Shown: positions 34,995 through 43,544, counted from the stretch's first letter. The stretch is DNA of 48,320 bases from CAIKBL01 sp043734785 (GCA_043734785.1 JAYTEX010000076.1:1-48320), one strand, 5' to 3'. Numbers and translations: made by a program. The notes: generated by a model not told the origin, from the letters alone.

Positions 34995-35900
34995 CTAACC
35001 GCCTAGATCCTCAGCAGCGGGCGCGGCGTCATCGCCACTTTCCGCAGGTTTGCGCGCAGTAACTGGCCTTTTACCCGGTAACACCTTCTTCCTGGCTCTA
35101 CGCGCGGCATCATCTTCTGCACCGCGCTCGCCGGAACCCTCGCGACGCGCCACCATCGGGTTGCCCTGCGCATCCAGCTCGACGAATTCATCCAGGCCGC
35201 CGGCGGCGGCTGCGGACAAAATCATACGCGCGTCCATGACTGCGTCTGCCGCAGCCTTGGCGTAGAGGTTTATTGCGCTGATCGCGTCGTCGTTGCCGGG
35301 TATGACGTAATCGATACTGTCCGGTTTGCAGTTCGTATCCACCACTGCCACGACCGGAATCTTGAGTTTATTGGCCTCGGCGACTGCAATTTTCTCGAAC
35401 CCTACATCGATCACGAACAGGGCGTCCGGCAAGCGGTCCATGTCCTTAATCCCCGAGAGGCCCAGATGGAGTTTGTCGTATTCGCGACGGAGCTGCAGCG
35501 CCTCGCGCTTCGTAACCCGCTCTAACGCACCGCTGCTGATGCGTTCTTCGAGCTCCTTCAAGCGTTTGATGGATAACTTGACTGTCTTGAAATTCGTCAG
35601 CATGCCGCCCAACCACCGGCGGTTGACAAAGGGCATGCCACACCGCGCGGCTTCACGGGCGATCGCTTCCTGCGCGGCGCGTTTAGTGCCAACAAAGAGT
35701 ATCTTGCCATGACGGCTGGCCATCCGCCCCATGAAGCCCATGGCGTCGTTGAACAGCGGAACGGTCTTTTCCAGATTGATAATATGAATTTTATTGCGAT
35801 CGCCGAAGATGTAGGGTGCCATCTTTGGGTGCCAGAATCGGGTCTGGTGCCCGAAATGTACGCCAGCCTCTAACATCTGGCGCATGCTTACGTCAGCCAT
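34995..35900 (-). CDS. rpsB: 30S ribosomal protein S2
   Basis: This 301-residue S2 protein of the small ribosomal subunit is needed for S1 binding. Family blocks are MLEAGVHFGHQTRFWHPKMAPYIFG, FVNRRWLGGMLTN and VDTNCKPDSIDYVIPGNDDA. E. coli S2 has 241 residues. Here a charged, low-complexity tail of about 60-70 residues (Arg/Lys/Ala/Glu-rich) extends the C-terminus. AGGAG lies upstream of the ATG. It heads the long minus-strand cluster, preceded by a strong promoter and a structured leader. Confidence 0.97.
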   Translation of the reverse strand: MADVSMRQMLEAGVHFGHQTRFWHPKMAPYIFGDRNKIHIINLEKTVPLFNDAMGFMGRMASRHGKILFVGTKRAAQEAIAREAARCGMPFVNRRWLGGMLTNFKTVKLSIKRLKELEERISSGALERVTKREALQLRREYDKLHLGLSGIKDMDRLPDALFVIDVGFEKIAVAEANKLKIPVVAVVDTNCKPDSIDYVIPGNDDAISAINLYAKAAADAVMDARMILSAAAAGGLDEFVELDAQGNPMVARREGSGERGAEDDAARRARKKVLPGKRPVTARKPAESGDDAAPAAEDLGG

Positions 35901-35927
35901 GGAGATCTCCTGTATGGGTTATGCCTC

Positions 35928-36004
35928 CACGTGTCCTGCGCAGCCATCCGAGCCGCGGACTTAAGCCTTGGCTCGGACACCCAGGTGCGCAGTTCCGGCA
36001 CGTG
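35928..36004 (-). promoter_or_regulatory. Nested-stem rpsB leader, probable S2 autoregulatory element
   Basis: The untranslated leader of rpsB folds into three nested stems seen directly: CACGTG pairs at 35928-35933/35999-36004, CTGCGCA/TGCGCAG at 35936-35942/35986-35992, and TCCGAGCC/GGCTCGGA at 35947-35954/35970-35977. A rpsB leader RNA (described as t44 or ttf in databases) is known from the same map-rpsB interval in gammaproteobacteria, where S2 represses rpsB-tsf. Position and structure fit that role here. Whether the primary-sequence consensus matches was not tested. Confidence 0.6.
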
Positions 36005-36048
36005 TGTGGGGTAAGGTAACTTTTATTCGTTGCTCCTAGAGCGCGCGC

Positions 36049-36077
36049 TTTATAACATATAACCTTTGTAGCAACAA
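36049..36077 (-). promoter_or_regulatory. rpsB operon promoter
   Basis: On the minus strand TTGTTG (36072-36077) and TATAAA (36049-36054) are separated by exactly 17 bases. TGT directly before the -10 makes it an extended -10 promoter. Transcription would begin near 36042, giving a leader of about 140 bases. It overlaps the region that must also drive map in the opposite direction. Confidence 0.65.
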
Positions 36078-36099
36078 CGCGTTGGATATCCCTTAATTC

Positions 36100-36876
36100 A
36101 TGCCAGTCAGCATCAAATCTCTCGCCGAAATCGATCAAATGCGACTTGCGGGCAAACTTGCCGCCGACGTCCTGGAGATGATCGAACCCTGCATCCAACC
36201 CGGTGTAACCACGGATGAACTGGATCGCCGTTGCCACGATTATATCGTCAACGTTCAAGATGCGATTCCGGCGCCTCTCAACTACCACGGATTCCCGAAA
36301 TCCATCTGTACATCGATCAATCATGTGGTTTGTCACGGGATTCCCAGTGACAAACGGCTCAAGGACGGTGACGTCGTGAACATCGATATCACCGTGATCA
36401 AGCACGGCTTTCACGGCGATACAAGCAAGATGTTTTTCGTCGGCACCCCCACTATCAAGGCCCAACGGCTGGTCGATACCTCGTACGAATGCCTCAAACT
36501 CGGGCTCGAGATGGTCCGCCCCGGGACCCGTCTTGGGGACATCGGCGCGGCGATCCAGGCATATGCCGAGGCACGCAACTACTCGGTGGTAAGGGAGTAC
36601 TGCGGCCATGGGATCGGTCGCGAGTTTCACGAAGAGCCGCAGGTGCTGCACTACGGCCAAGCGGGAACCGGCTATGTCCTGGAGCCAGGCATGACCTTCA
36701 CAATCGAGCCGATGATCAATGCGGGCAAACGCCAAGTTCGTTTATTACCCGACAACTGGACCGTGGTCACCAAAGATCACAGTCTTTCAGCGCAATGGGA
36801 ACACACTGTGCTCGTCACCGAAACCGGCTTTCAAGTCCTGACCGCGCGGCCCAATGAGCACTTTGGATCCCGCTAA
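36100..36876 (+). CDS. map: Methionine aminopeptidase, type I
   Basis: This 258-residue metalloenzyme removes the N-terminal Met from nascent proteins. The metal ligands and substrate-site residues of the pita-bread fold are visible: the His in NHVVCHGIPS, the first Asp in DVVNIDITV, the second Asp in HGDTSKMF, the His in CGHGIGREFHEEP, and Glu residues in FTIEPMIN and WEHTVLVTE. The length is normal. It is divergent from rpsB, as in E. coli, and its last 23 bases overlap the glnD start. Confidence 0.97.
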   Translation: MPVSIKSLAEIDQMRLAGKLAADVLEMIEPCIQPGVTTDELDRRCHDYIVNVQDAIPAPLNYHGFPKSICTSINHVVCHGIPSDKRLKDGDVVNIDITVIKHGFHGDTSKMFFVGTPTIKAQRLVDTSYECLKLGLEMVRPGTRLGDIGAAIQAYAEARNYSVVREYCGHGIGREFHEEPQVLHYGQAGTGYVLEPGMTFTIEPMINAGKRQVRLLPDNWTVVTKDHSLSAQWEHTVLVTETGFQVLTARPNEHFGSR

Positions 36877-39541
36877 ACGCCACGCCGAACGGGTGCCGGC
36901 CCTGGACGAGCAAATGCTCGCTCAGGCGCTGTCTCACCGTGCCGGCGAATTGCCCCCGATTGCGCAAGTTAGGCCCGTTCTCCAAGGTTTTCATGAAGCT
37001 CTGAAAAGCGCGTTCTTTGACGGCTTATCCGCGCAGGAAGTGGTCCATGCGCGAGCAATGGCGATCGATGCCGTGGTCTGCGCAGTGTGGCGTTTGTTCG
37101 AACTCGATAGTTCTGACCATACGGTCCTTGCGGTCGGCGGCTATGGTCGCAGCGAATTGCATCCCTACTCCGACGTCGATATCAGTATCTTGACGACGGA
37201 CGCCGCGACTCACGTCGAGCGGCAGGAGATCGAGGGTTTCGTGCGCTATCTGTGGGATTTGGGTCTGGAGATTGGCCATAGCGTGCGAACCATCACGGAG
37301 ACCGCGCACGCCGCACGCGCCGATATCACCATCATGACGACCTTGATCGAGGCCCGTGTCTTGATTGGCCCGACGGCTACGTTTGCTGCAGTGGAAGCAG
37401 CGCTCGCGCCAACGCAAATGTGGAACACAGAGGCGTTTTTCGCTGCTAAGTCGATCGAGCAAGATCGGCGCCACGCGCGTTACAACGATGCCTTCCAGCA
37501 ACTGGAGCCGAATATCAAGGAGAGCCCCGGCGGATTGCGTGACATCCAGGTCATTGCCTGGGTCGCCAACCGCCATTTCAATTCGCGCGGCTTGAACGGC
37601 TTGGTCGGTCATGGCTTCCTGAGTGAAGACGAGTTCAGCGCGTTGCAGCGCGGACAGCGCCATCTATGGCGAATTCGCTGCGCGCTGCATTTTCTGGCTG
37701 GGAGACGCGAAGACCGGCTGCTGTTCGATCATCAGATACGGGTGGCTGAACTGTTCGGCTACACCGATGCGGCGCACAACCGCGCGGTGGAACACTTTAT
37801 GAAGGATTTTTATCGCACTGTGCGCGAACTGAGCCGGCTCAACGAGATCCTGCTCGGGTTGTTTCAGGAGGCCATCCTGCAGCGGGATCGCGAAGTTCGC
37901 ACCTCGCCGCTGTCGCGCCGTTTCCAAGTGCGTGGAAACTTTATCGAAGCGATTAATGACCGAGTCTTCCTGCGCACGCCCCCTGCATTGCTCGAGGTTT
38001 TTCTGTTGATGCAGAAGAACCCCACCATCAAAGGCGTGCGCGCCAGCACTATCCGGCTTATCCGCGCGCATCTGTATTTGATCGACGATAAGTTCCGAAA
38101 AGACATCCGTGCGCGCAGCTTATTCATGGAGATCATTCGCCAACCGCGCCGTATCGGCCACGAACTGCAACGGATGCATCGTTACGGCGTACTGCCCGCG
38201 TATCTGCCGGTTTTCGCGCGAGTCGAAGGGCTTATGCAGTTCGACTTGTTCCACGTCTATACGGTCGATGAGCATCTGCTGTTCGTGGTCCAGAAAATGC
38301 GTCGCTTCTCGTATCCGATCACCAGCGAGGATCAACCGCCGCTCGTGCGGCAGGTGATCGAACGGATCCCAAAGCTTGAACTACTTTACCTTGCCGGGTT
38401 GTTTCATGACGTCGGCAAGGGCCAGGGTCGTGATCATTCAGAAACCGGTGCGGAAGATGCCACCGACTTCTGCCAGAACCACGGGCTCAGCCTCTACGAC
38501 ACTAATCTTGTGACCTGGCTGGTGCGCAATCACCTGCTGATGTCTAACGTCGCGCAGCGTCAGGACATCTATGATCCGGAAGTGGTGGCGACCTTCGCCG
38601 CCGACGTCGGTGATCAAATTCGACTCGACTACCTGTTCCTGCTCACCATTGCCGATATCCGCGGCACGAACCCCAAGTTGTGGACAAGCTGGAAGCAATC
38701 GCTGTTATCGGAACTCTATCTGACGACACTGCGTCGCATGCGCGGTGGTGCTGAAGCGCCCAGCGATAAAGCAGAGCGAATCATGGAGACCAAGTACGAA
38801 GCGCGCACGCACATTGATTCTGCATTGTTTTCCGAACACGCGGTGGCACTGTTGTGGAGCACCTTGGGAGATGACTATTTCCTGCGGCATCGACCTGTTG
38901 AAATTGCCTGGCATACGGAATCAATCCTGGCCGCGGACGAGGACGACTTGCCGATGGTCGCCGTACGTAACTTCGAGCACCGCGGTAGTACGTCGATTTT
39001 TATCTACGCGGCGGACATGGATTTTCTGTTTGCCATTTCGACTGCAATTCTTGATCGTTTACGCCTCGACGTGCAGGACGCGCGGATCATTACCTCCGAG
39101 GCGAATTACACATTGGATACTTTCAGCGTGCTCGATGCCGAAACCCGCAGCCCCGTCGATGATCCCTTTCGTATCCAGGAAATCGAAACACGTTTACGCT
39201 CATCGATTCGCGCACGCGAGATCCCGCAGGTACGCAGCCCGCAAGCGAGCGAACGTCGCCTACAACATTTCAAGTTTCCTGCCTCCGTCGAATTTGCAAA
39301 GGACATTGCTCACAACCGCACCGTCATGGAAGTTATCGCGACCGATCGGCCAGGCTTTCTATCAGTGGTTGGTCGTGCCATGCAAAACTGCGGCGTGCGT
39401 TTGCATGACGCGCGTATTGCCACCATAGGGGAACGCGCCGAAGACTACTTCTACATCACCGATTTCGTCGATCAACCCGTCGCCGACGAGGAAATCCGCG
39501 AGCAACTTCGCACCAGCATCGTCACTGAATTGAATGCGTGA
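36854..39541 (+). CDS. glnD: Bifunctional PII uridylyltransferase / uridylyl-removing enzyme
   Basis: This 895-residue sensor of glutamine adds or removes UMP on PII proteins and so controls nitrogen assimilation. The nucleotidyltransferase motif GGYGRSELHPYSDVD is at about residues 95-109. The HD phosphohydrolase motif FHDVGKGQGRDHSETG is at about 517-532. Two C-terminal ACT domains (VAVRNFEHRGSTSIFIYA and VIATDRPGFLSVVGR) sense glutamine. All four domains are intact and the length matches the family. It overlaps map by 23 bases and mutH by 4 (GTGA), so it sits in a three-gene transcript. Confidence 0.96.
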   Translation: MSTLDPAKRHAERVPALDEQMLAQALSHRAGELPPIAQVRPVLQGFHEALKSAFFDGLSAQEVVHARAMAIDAVVCAVWRLFELDSSDHTVLAVGGYGRSELHPYSDVDISILTTDAATHVERQEIEGFVRYLWDLGLEIGHSVRTITETAHAARADITIMTTLIEARVLIGPTATFAAVEAALAPTQMWNTEAFFAAKSIEQDRRHARYNDAFQQLEPNIKESPGGLRDIQVIAWVANRHFNSRGLNGLVGHGFLSEDEFSALQRGQRHLWRIRCALHFLAGRREDRLLFDHQIRVAELFGYTDAAHNRAVEHFMKDFYRTVRELSRLNEILLGLFQEAILQRDREVRTSPLSRRFQVRGNFIEAINDRVFLRTPPALLEVFLLMQKNPTIKGVRASTIRLIRAHLYLIDDKFRKDIRARSLFMEIIRQPRRIGHELQRMHRYGVLPAYLPVFARVEGLMQFDLFHVYTVDEHLLFVVQKMRRFSYPITSEDQPPLVRQVIERIPKLELLYLAGLFHDVGKGQGRDHSETGAEDATDFCQNHGLSLYDTNLVTWLVRNHLLMSNVAQRQDIYDPEVVATFAADVGDQIRLDYLFLLTIADIRGTNPKLWTSWKQSLLSELYLTTLRRMRGGAEAPSDKAERIMETKYEARTHIDSALFSEHAVALLWSTLGDDYFLRHRPVEIAWHTESILAADEDDLPMVAVRNFEHRGSTSIFIYAADMDFLFAISTAILDRLRLDVQDARIITSEANYTLDTFSVLDAETRSPVDDPFRIQEIETRLRSSIRAREIPQVRSPQASERRLQHFKFPASVEFAKDIAHNRTVMEVIATDRPGFLSVVGRAMQNCGVRLHDARIATIGERAEDYFYITDFVDQPVADEEIREQLRTSIVTELNA

Positions 39542-40260
39542 TCTCTGCTGCGCCCACCAGTGAAGCCGAACTCATTGATCGCGTGCGCGCGATCGCCGGC
39601 CTGCGGCTGGGCGAGCTGGCACAGGACCGTGGCTTCGCGACACCCACTATCGCCCGGCGTGCTAAAGGCTGGATGGGGGAGCTCATCGAGGCCGTGCTGG
39701 GTGCCGATGCCGGTAGTCGCCCGGAACCTGATTTCACCCGCTTAGGGGTGGAACTCAAGACCGTGCCGGTCAATGCGCAGGGCATTCCGCAGGAATCCAC
39801 CTATGTGTGTCTCGCGCCGTCTGTTATCAAGCCTGACATGCATTGGCACAACGCCCTCGTGCGGCGTAAGCTCCAACGAGTACTCTGGCTGCCAATCGAA
39901 GCGGCCACCGAGCCGGACATCGCGCAACGACGTATTGGGTGGGGTTTGTTGTGGAGTCCAACTCCCGACCAGGAAACCGTACTGCAAACCGATTGGGAGG
40001 AACTCGTGGAATTACTGGCGCTCGGGCGGCGCGATCAAATTAGCGCACGGATCGGTAGCGTTCTGCAGTTGCGACCGAAAGCGGCCGACGCAAGCAGCCG
40101 TTCCGCTGCGATGGATGAAACCGGCGCGCCGAGCAGCATGCCGCCACGCGGTTTTTATCTGCGCGCGCGTTTCACGCGCGAGATCCTGGCGCTTGGAGGG
40201 GTCAGTGGTGGCGCGCTGCGGCCTCGGTCTGAGCCCGCAACGACTGGGCCCCACCCGTGA
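39538..40260 (+). CDS. mutH: DNA mismatch repair endonuclease MutH
   Basis: This 240-residue type II restriction-fold endonuclease nicks the unmethylated strand at hemimethylated GATC sites once activated by MutS-MutL. The catalytic triad is present in PDFTRLGVELK (Asp, Glu, Lys). GKGW-like RRAKGWMGELIE, QRRIGWGLLWSP and LPRGFYL-type PPRGFYLRARF complete the family pattern. The start is GTG overlapping the glnD stop. The last ~20 residues (Gly/Arg/Pro-rich) extend beyond the E. coli protein. Its presence implies Dam methylation in this organism; dam, mutS and mutL are not in the window. Confidence 0.93.
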   Translation: MISAAPTSEAELIDRVRAIAGLRLGELAQDRGFATPTIARRAKGWMGELIEAVLGADAGSRPEPDFTRLGVELKTVPVNAQGIPQESTYVCLAPSVIKPDMHWHNALVRRKLQRVLWLPIEAATEPDIAQRRIGWGLLWSPTPDQETVLQTDWEELVELLALGRRDQISARIGSVLQLRPKAADASSRSAAMDETGAPSSMPPRGFYLRARFTREILALGGVSGGALRPRSEPATTGPHP

Positions 40261-40329
40261 GATGGAAATCGCGAGAACGAACCTGCAGATAATGCGCGCG
40301 GTGCGCGCCACCCACCAGGAGATCACGGC

Positions 40330-41343
40330 ATGAAACTTGGCCTGTTGTTCACGGGCGGTAATTCCATCCAACAAATAGTCACCCTCGGTCAACAAGCGGA
40401 AGCCGCTGGATTCGCTTCGCTGTACATGGTGGAAGCGTATCGCAGCGCGTGGATTGCGCTAACCGCGCTTGCTGGCGCGACCCAGCGCGTCCAGCTTGGG
40501 CCTTATGTCCTAAATGCCTACGCCCGCAGCCCGCTGCTGACCGGCATGACGGCGATTGATTTCAACGAATACGCGAATGGCAGATTACTCCTCGGAATCG
40601 GCGGTGGTAACCGAATCATCAATGAAGACTGGCAAGGTATCCCCCATGCCCGCGTGTTGACGAAGATGCGTGAGTACGTCGAATTGCTGAAACGCATGGC
40701 GCGTACGGCGGCCGGAGAGCCCATCAGCTATCAAGGTCAGGTGCATCGGATGCGTTGGACTCCGGTCGTAACGCCGATGGCGCCTCCCTTTCCAGTGTTT
40801 CTTGCGGCGATATTTCCCGCCATGCTTCGCGTGGCAGCAAGCGTCGCCGACGGCATCGCGGGTGGCGCGACACTCTCTGCGCGTTATTTGCGCGAACAGA
40901 TCCAGCCACTCGCCGCGCGCTTTGCCACGGAGGCCGAGCGCGACCCTGCAACCCTGCGGTGGAACGCCGTGATGTTCACTGCCGTAAGCGAAGATGTTGA
41001 AGCCGCGCGGCGCGCCAATCGCGTGGCCCTATGTTCACTGTTCGCCCCATTGCCACATCCCTACTACGAATTCACCATGCGCGAGCAGGGATTCGAGGCG
41101 GTCGTCGCACAGCTTGCCAAGCGCGTGCCTGCCGGCCAACTGGAAGCAGCGATTGATGCGATTCCGGATGAAATGATCGATCAACTCACCATCTCGGGCA
41201 CCCCGGCCGATTGTATGGCGCGGATCAGAAGTTACGCAGGACTGGTGGAAGAACTGCTGTTGATTAATACGCTGCCGCCTGGCGACGGTGACTGGCGGAA
41301 TGCTTATACAAGCCTTCTCCAACTTGGCGCGGCCAGCGCCTGA
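40330..41343 (+). CDS. Luciferase-like (LLM) flavin-dependent oxidoreductase
   Basis: This 337-residue TIM-barrel protein belongs to the luciferase-like monooxygenase / methylene-H4MPT-reductase superfamily, which uses FMN or F420. Family blocks are LGQQAEAAGFASLYMVEAY, TQRVQLGPYVLNAYARSP, GRLLLGIGGGN and ISGTPADCMARI. The cofactor and substrate cannot be decided from sequence. AGGAG lies 8 bases before the ATG. It begins 69 bases after mutH and is followed by a Rho-independent terminator, so it may end the map-glnD-mutH transcript or be read alone. Confidence 0.85.
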   Translation: MKLGLLFTGGNSIQQIVTLGQQAEAAGFASLYMVEAYRSAWIALTALAGATQRVQLGPYVLNAYARSPLLTGMTAIDFNEYANGRLLLGIGGGNRIINEDWQGIPHARVLTKMREYVELLKRMARTAAGEPISYQGQVHRMRWTPVVTPMAPPFPVFLAAIFPAMLRVAASVADGIAGGATLSARYLREQIQPLAARFATEAERDPATLRWNAVMFTAVSEDVEAARRANRVALCSLFAPLPHPYYEFTMREQGFEAVVAQLAKRVPAGQLEAAIDAIPDEMIDQLTISGTPADCMARIRSYAGLVEELLLINTLPPGDGDWRNAYTSLLQLGAASA

Positions 41344-41419
41344 ATTCCGCCCCGTGCAAATGATCGCCTTTAAAACAGCCCGATGGATTCGTGAAGCCAC
41401 TGACCAGCATCGCGCACGA

Positions 41420-41452
41420 CTGTCGGATGCCGTAGCGTCCGACAGAATTTTT
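41420..41452 (+). terminator. Rho-independent terminator
   Basis: The 11-bp stem has outer arms CTGTCGGA (41420-41427) and TCCGACAG (41438-41445), an inner TGC/GCG extension and loop CGTA, followed by AATTTTT. It lies 77 bases after the flavin oxidoreductase gene and about 42 bases before trxC, so it should separate the two transcripts. Confidence 0.75.
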
Positions 41453-41493
41453 GTAACAGCCCGTTCCGGGTTTAGCCCGCAGAGAAAACTCGC

Positions 41494-41928
41494 ATGAGTA
41501 CTGCAGTGCATATCGTGTGCCCCGCGTGCACGACCACCAATCGCCTACCCGCTGAACGGCTGGCGGATCACCCGACCTGCGGAAAATGCAAAGCCCCGCT
41601 GTTCTTTGCCCAACCGATCGAGCTCACCCGTGCCAATTTTAATGCCATGGTGAGCGCCAACGACATTCCGGTCGTCGTCGATTTCTGGGCTGCATGGTGT
41701 GGTCCGTGCAAGATGATGGCGCCCCATTTCGCGGCGGCAGCCGCGAGCCTCGAACCCCGTGTGCGATTAGCCAAAGTGGACACCGAGGCAGAGCCGGAGA
41801 TTGCGCAGCGCTTCAATATTCGCAGCATTCCGACGTTGATTATGTTCCAACACGGCGGCGAGAAAGCGCGCCAAGCTGGCGCCATGTCGGGCGACGATCT
41901 GGTGGCCTGGATCACTCGACAGCTTTGA
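41494..41928 (+). CDS. trxC: Thioredoxin 2 with N-terminal zinc ribbon
   Basis: This 144-residue cytosolic disulfide reductase differs from TrxA in having a zinc-binding N-terminal module with two Cys pairs (CPAC at residues 9-12 and CGKC near 29-32). The thioredoxin fold follows, with active site WCGPC in FWAAWCGPCKMMAP and the cis-Pro region RSIPTLIMF. TrxC-type proteins are usually induced by oxidative stress; no regulator site was identified here. It is convergent with the DUF1840 gene, 16 bases away. Confidence 0.94.
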   Translation: MSTAVHIVCPACTTTNRLPAERLADHPTCGKCKAPLFFAQPIELTRANFNAMVSANDIPVVVDFWAAWCGPCKMMAPHFAAAAASLEPRVRLAKVDTEAEPEIAQRFNIRSIPTLIMFQHGGEKARQAGAMSGDDLVAWITRQL

Positions 41929-41944
41929 AATGCTTGCGCGAAAA

Positions 41945-42253
41945 TCACCGCTCCCACATCACATAGGAGTTGTCGGCCAGTGCGGCTTCGAGCATTTGCA
42001 CCAACGGCAATGCGCGGTGCCCCAAGCTTACGCGCGGGGCTTCGTCATCCTCATTTCGAGGAGAGTCCACCGCCGGTATTGAGACCTCCGTGGCGGTTGC
42101 GGCAGCCAGCCGTGCGAGCGCTGCGGGGATATCCTCGGCCTTGATCGCGCCCGGCACGCTGCCGCTGCAACCCATTATCTTGATCAGATGATCCGCGATC
42201 TCGCCGAACATTATGAACTCTGCGGCCCGCGGACTGCGAAACTTCACGAGCAT
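41945..42253 (-). CDS. DUF1840 family protein
   Basis: This 102-residue protein of unknown function is recognisable as DUF1840 by its MLVKFRSPRAAEFIMF opening, a variable acidic middle and the C-terminal VSLGHRALPLVQMLEAAL segment ending in VMWER. AAGGAG lies 6 bases before the ATG. The family is common in beta- and some gammaproteobacteria, with no known role. It is convergent with trxC and divergent from the toxin-antitoxin genes. Confidence 0.8.
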   Translation of the reverse strand: MLVKFRSPRAAEFIMFGEIADHLIKIMGCSGSVPGAIKAEDIPAALARLAAATATEVSIPAVDSPRNEDDEAPRVSLGHRALPLVQMLEAALADNSYVMWER

Positions 42254-42420
42254 AGCGGTCTCCTTCTGGGTGTCTGAAAAGCCAGGCCCAGTATAGGCGC
42301 TGACGAGTCATGCAAACCAATCCCGGCCCGGATAGTCCCGGATCGCTGAGATAGAGCCAGGGGCTCTAGCCATGGCTTAGCGCCTCATGCCGTGGTTGGT
42401 CAGGCGGATTAAATTTCTGT

Positions 42421-42447
42421 AGGAAATATACTGTGCTATTCTTTCCT
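42421..42447 (+). promoter_or_regulatory. Candidate promoter and operator of the toxin-antitoxin pair
   Basis: A near-consensus -10 (TATACT, 42427-42432) is flanked by inverted half-sites AGGAAA (42421-42426) and TTTCCT (42442-42447). This arrangement would suit an autoregulating Xre antitoxin. A hairpin with arms TAGAGCC/GGCTCTA at 42352-42368 lies further upstream. No good -35 was found at the standard distance, so promoter activity is not certain. Confidence 0.45.
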
Positions 42448-42462
42448 GAAGAAGGAGATATG

Positions 42463-42843
42463 ATGCCCGCGCGCGCGCGACTTACCACCCAGAAACTTGC
42501 GGCTGCGGCCGTGCTGAGCAAGGCCGTCGCGCGTGCTGCCGCACGCCTGGGGATAGCACGGTCCCTGCTCGCCAAGGTGCTCGGGGTGAGTCCACCGACG
42601 ATAACTCGCCTGTACAGTGGCGATTATGTGCTCGATCAGGGTCGCAAGGAGTGGGAATTCGCATTGCTTTTCGTGCGCGCGTTCCGGTCACTGGATTCCA
42701 TCGTGGGGGACGAAGCTACCGCACGTAAATGGCTCAATGGTGAGAATCGCGGGCTCAATGGCCGGCCGATAGAACTCATCCGCAACACCGAAGGACTGGT
42801 CCGTGTCGTTCAATACCTGGACGCCTCACGCGGTCTTGTCTGA
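42463..42843 (+). CDS. Xre/MbcA/ParS-type antitoxin (DUF2384)
   Basis: This 126-residue protein has an N-terminal Xre-like helix-turn-helix (ARSLLAKVLGVSPPTITRLYSG, residues ~40-60). The C-terminal toxin-binding DUF2384 region, with the pattern ARKWLNGENRGLNGRPIELI, is followed by a short tail that would plug the toxin's active site. AAGGAG lies 5 bases before ATG 42463; an ATG one codon earlier is too close. It overlaps the RES toxin by 41 bases, a normal arrangement for this toxin-antitoxin type. It probably represses its own promoter through the half-sites upstream. Confidence 0.88.
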   Translation: MPARARLTTQKLAAAAVLSKAVARAAARLGIARSLLAKVLGVSPPTITRLYSGDYVLDQGRKEWEFALLFVRAFRSLDSIVGDEATARKWLNGENRGLNGRPIELIRNTEGLVRVVQYLDASRGLV

Positions 42844-43519
42844 GGCGCGCGATTGGCGGGGTGGCGTGTGGCGCATGGTCGAAGCCCAGCATATCGCGTC
42901 CACCATGAAGATCGTCGACCGCCAGGAAGAGCAGGATCTGCTCGAAAATCTCCTGGAACAAAGCAAACCGGCCCAGCCCACCAACGCAGTAGCGCTCGAT
43001 TATCTTCTCGCCACGCCATTTCGTTATGACCCATTGCGCGGCGGTTCGCGTTTTCGCGCCGCTACCGATCCCGGGGTGTTCTACGGCGCCGAATCGGTAC
43101 GAACCGCCAGTGCCGAACTGGGTTACCAGCGCTGGAAATTTCTGCAAGATGCAATTGACCTTGAAAAGCTCGAACCCGTCGCGCATACCGCATTTCGGGC
43201 GGATGTTCACGCACTCGTGGTTGACCTGCGTAAAGCCCCGTTCAATGTCGATGCCGAGGCATGGTTACACCCGACTGACTATCTCGCACCGCAGGCTTTC
43301 GCCCAGGTCGTTCGCGGGGCCGCGATCGCAGGCATCGCTTATCAATCCGTGCGCGATCCGCAGCCGGCTTGGTGTCTGGCGTTGCTCACGCCGCAAGCAT
43401 TCTCTAAATCCACGCCACGCGCGACGATGCAGACCTGGTGGCTTGCGGTATATGCGAAAGAAATCATCTGGAGAAAGGATCACGAGTCGATCACTTTCTC
43501 AGCCGCCGTATGGCAATAG
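42803..43519 (+). CDS. RES-domain toxin
   Basis: This 238-residue RES-domain protein forms a type II toxin-antitoxin pair with the preceding gene. Characterised relatives (MbcT, Res of Photorhabdus) degrade NAD+ and so stop growth. The conserved residues appear in GGSRFRAATDPGVFYGAESV and TASAELGYQRW (Arg, Tyr and Glu of the RES active site). The start is GTG inside the antitoxin gene, so translation is coupled. At 238 residues it is at the long end of the family and seems intact. Chromosomal Xre-RES modules are usually horizontally acquired. Confidence 0.88.
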   Translation: MSFNTWTPHAVLSEARDWRGGVWRMVEAQHIASTMKIVDRQEEQDLLENLLEQSKPAQPTNAVALDYLLATPFRYDPLRGGSRFRAATDPGVFYGAESVRTASAELGYQRWKFLQDAIDLEKLEPVAHTAFRADVHALVVDLRKAPFNVDAEAWLHPTDYLAPQAFAQVVRGAAIAGIAYQSVRDPQPAWCLALLTPQAFSKSTPRATMQTWWLAVYAKEIIWRKDHESITFSAAVWQ

Positions 43520-43544
43520 CACAGCAGATCCGCGATGGCGATGG

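Noticed and set aside
16254..36974. The 10-mer GCAAGTTAGG occurs three times (near 16254, 31024 and 36965).
   Set aside because: All three lie within coding parts of tilS, cdsA and glnD, in different frames and contexts and without flanking similarity. I treat them as coincidence.
42352..42368. Hairpin TAGAGCC/GGCTCTA considered as a terminator.
   Set aside because: It lies between divergent genes, not after a gene end, and has no T-run; kept only as part of the toxin-antitoxin upstream region.
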